This document shows, piece after piece, positions 35,399 to 35,666 of a stretch of DNA of 35,666 nt. A program made the position numbers and the translations under genes. The first letter of the stretch is position 1. Every line of letters starts with the position of its first letter. The stretch comes from Candidatus Dadabacteria bacterium. GTDB taxonomy: Bacteria > Desulfobacterota_D > UBA1144 > Nemesobacterales > Nemesobacteraceae. The DNA is taken from contig JAJDUA010000033.1 of NCBI GenBank assembly GCA_022826905.1, positions 1 to 35,666 on the forward strand, given 5' to 3'. Below the pieces are notes generated by a model, which was not told the origin of the DNA, ran no database searches, and worked only from the letters and a program-made list of their open reading frames with translations.

Positions 35399-35665
35399 CT
35401 ACTCAATCTCCCAAAGCGCCCTGGCTACCTCTACCCAGCGCGCCCAGCCACGGTCAGCAAAAACCTGCGCATCAGCCGCCGTCATAGGCTCAAGCGAAGA
35501 ATCCGACACACTCTCCCCGAACGCTAGCAATGCACGGTCCCAGCGGTTCGTGTGAGACTTGTAAGACACATACCGCGTGTCATAGCGCCATTCGTACATC
35601 TTCGCTATCAGCTCCGCGTAGGTATTATCCTTCCCTCTCGCTGCCTCAAGGCATTCTATACCCTC
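35399..35665 (-). CDS. C-terminal end of an uncharacterised protein (runs off the window)
   Basis: The minus-strand frame is open from the window edge to the stop at 35399, 88 codons, so the start lies beyond the window. It reads YAELIAKMYEWRYDTRYVSY, then HTNRWDRALLAFGESVSD, then EPMTAADAQVFADRGWARWV and ends EVARALWEIE. The NRWDRAL.AFGE...MTA.eAQ.fADrGW.RW pattern recalls a repeated terminal module I associate with large extracellular proteins of marine bacteria; that link is from memory and not tested. An internal ATG at 35599 is unlikely to be the true start. Confidence 0.55.
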   Translation of the reverse strand, partial: EGIECLEAARGKDNTYAELIAKMYEWRYDTRYVSYKSHTNRWDRALLAFGESVSDSSLEPMTAADAQVFADRGWARWVEVARALWEIE

Positions 35666-35666
35666 A

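Overview
This window looks like part of a contig from a diderm (Gram-negative) bacterium, probably an uncultured lineage. Outer-membrane components (a TraT-type lipoprotein, a TolC-type channel with its periplasmic adaptor) show two membranes. The core genes share moderate GC and frequent AGA/AGG (Arg) and ATA (Ile) codons, a style seen in Dadabacteria- or Desulfobacterota-like genomes. The phylum is only a guess; a search with aspS, recG, topA or eno would settle it.

Left edge (1-3303): a short CRISPR array. A probable leader is followed by three identical 36-bp repeats and two spacers. Right after the third repeat the sequence becomes DNA of a Mu-like phage head region, and about 2.9 kb later it returns to a fourth identical repeat. 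Both phage/CRISPR borders fall exactly on repeat edges. The first 36 phage bases after repeat 3 match a second site in the same phage stretch with one mismatch, so this looks like a spacer leading into its own target. The phage stretch is itself a mosaic. It holds two divergent copies of a module (C-terminal nuclease domain of the minor head protein plus a ~70-aa protein), one gpG-type virion morphogenesis gene, and a small plus-strand operon starting inside a DUF1643 gene. A chimeric assembly through spacer/protospacer identity is the simplest explanation; a real recombination product is the exciting alternative. No cas gene is in the window.

3508-4967: a minus-strand group made of a TraT-like lipoprotein, an MntA-type nucleotidyltransferase antitoxin and a HepT/HEPN ribonuclease toxin, ending in a strong intrinsic terminator.

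5223-19083: core genes. aspS, then sucA-sucB (E1 and E2 of 2-oxoglutarate dehydrogenase) on the plus strand; a solitary HigA-type antitoxin; then a minus-strand run of ugd, a UDP-sugar epimerase, topA and recG (nucleotide-sugar synthesis for surface polysaccharide followed by DNA topology and repair).

19164-25158: yjbQ plus a DUF1285-like gene; an alpha-carbonic anhydrase homologue that has no signal peptide and carries Asn in place of the third zinc histidine; hemW on the minus strand; then a TolC-like/MacA-like/MacB-ATPase export operon that stops without its membrane permease. 25278-26672 is an ammonium transporter gene (amt) of visibly different composition, likely acquired.

27153-31805 and on to 34513: eno-leuC-leuD on the plus strand (glycolysis and leucine synthesis), then a minus-strand run of a large SNF2-family helicase, a SWIM zinc-finger protein with a C-terminal helix-turn-helix, and a small DUF2905 membrane protein. 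The last ~1.1 kb holds about 850 bp with no gene I can support, then the C-terminal end of a protein running off the window edge.
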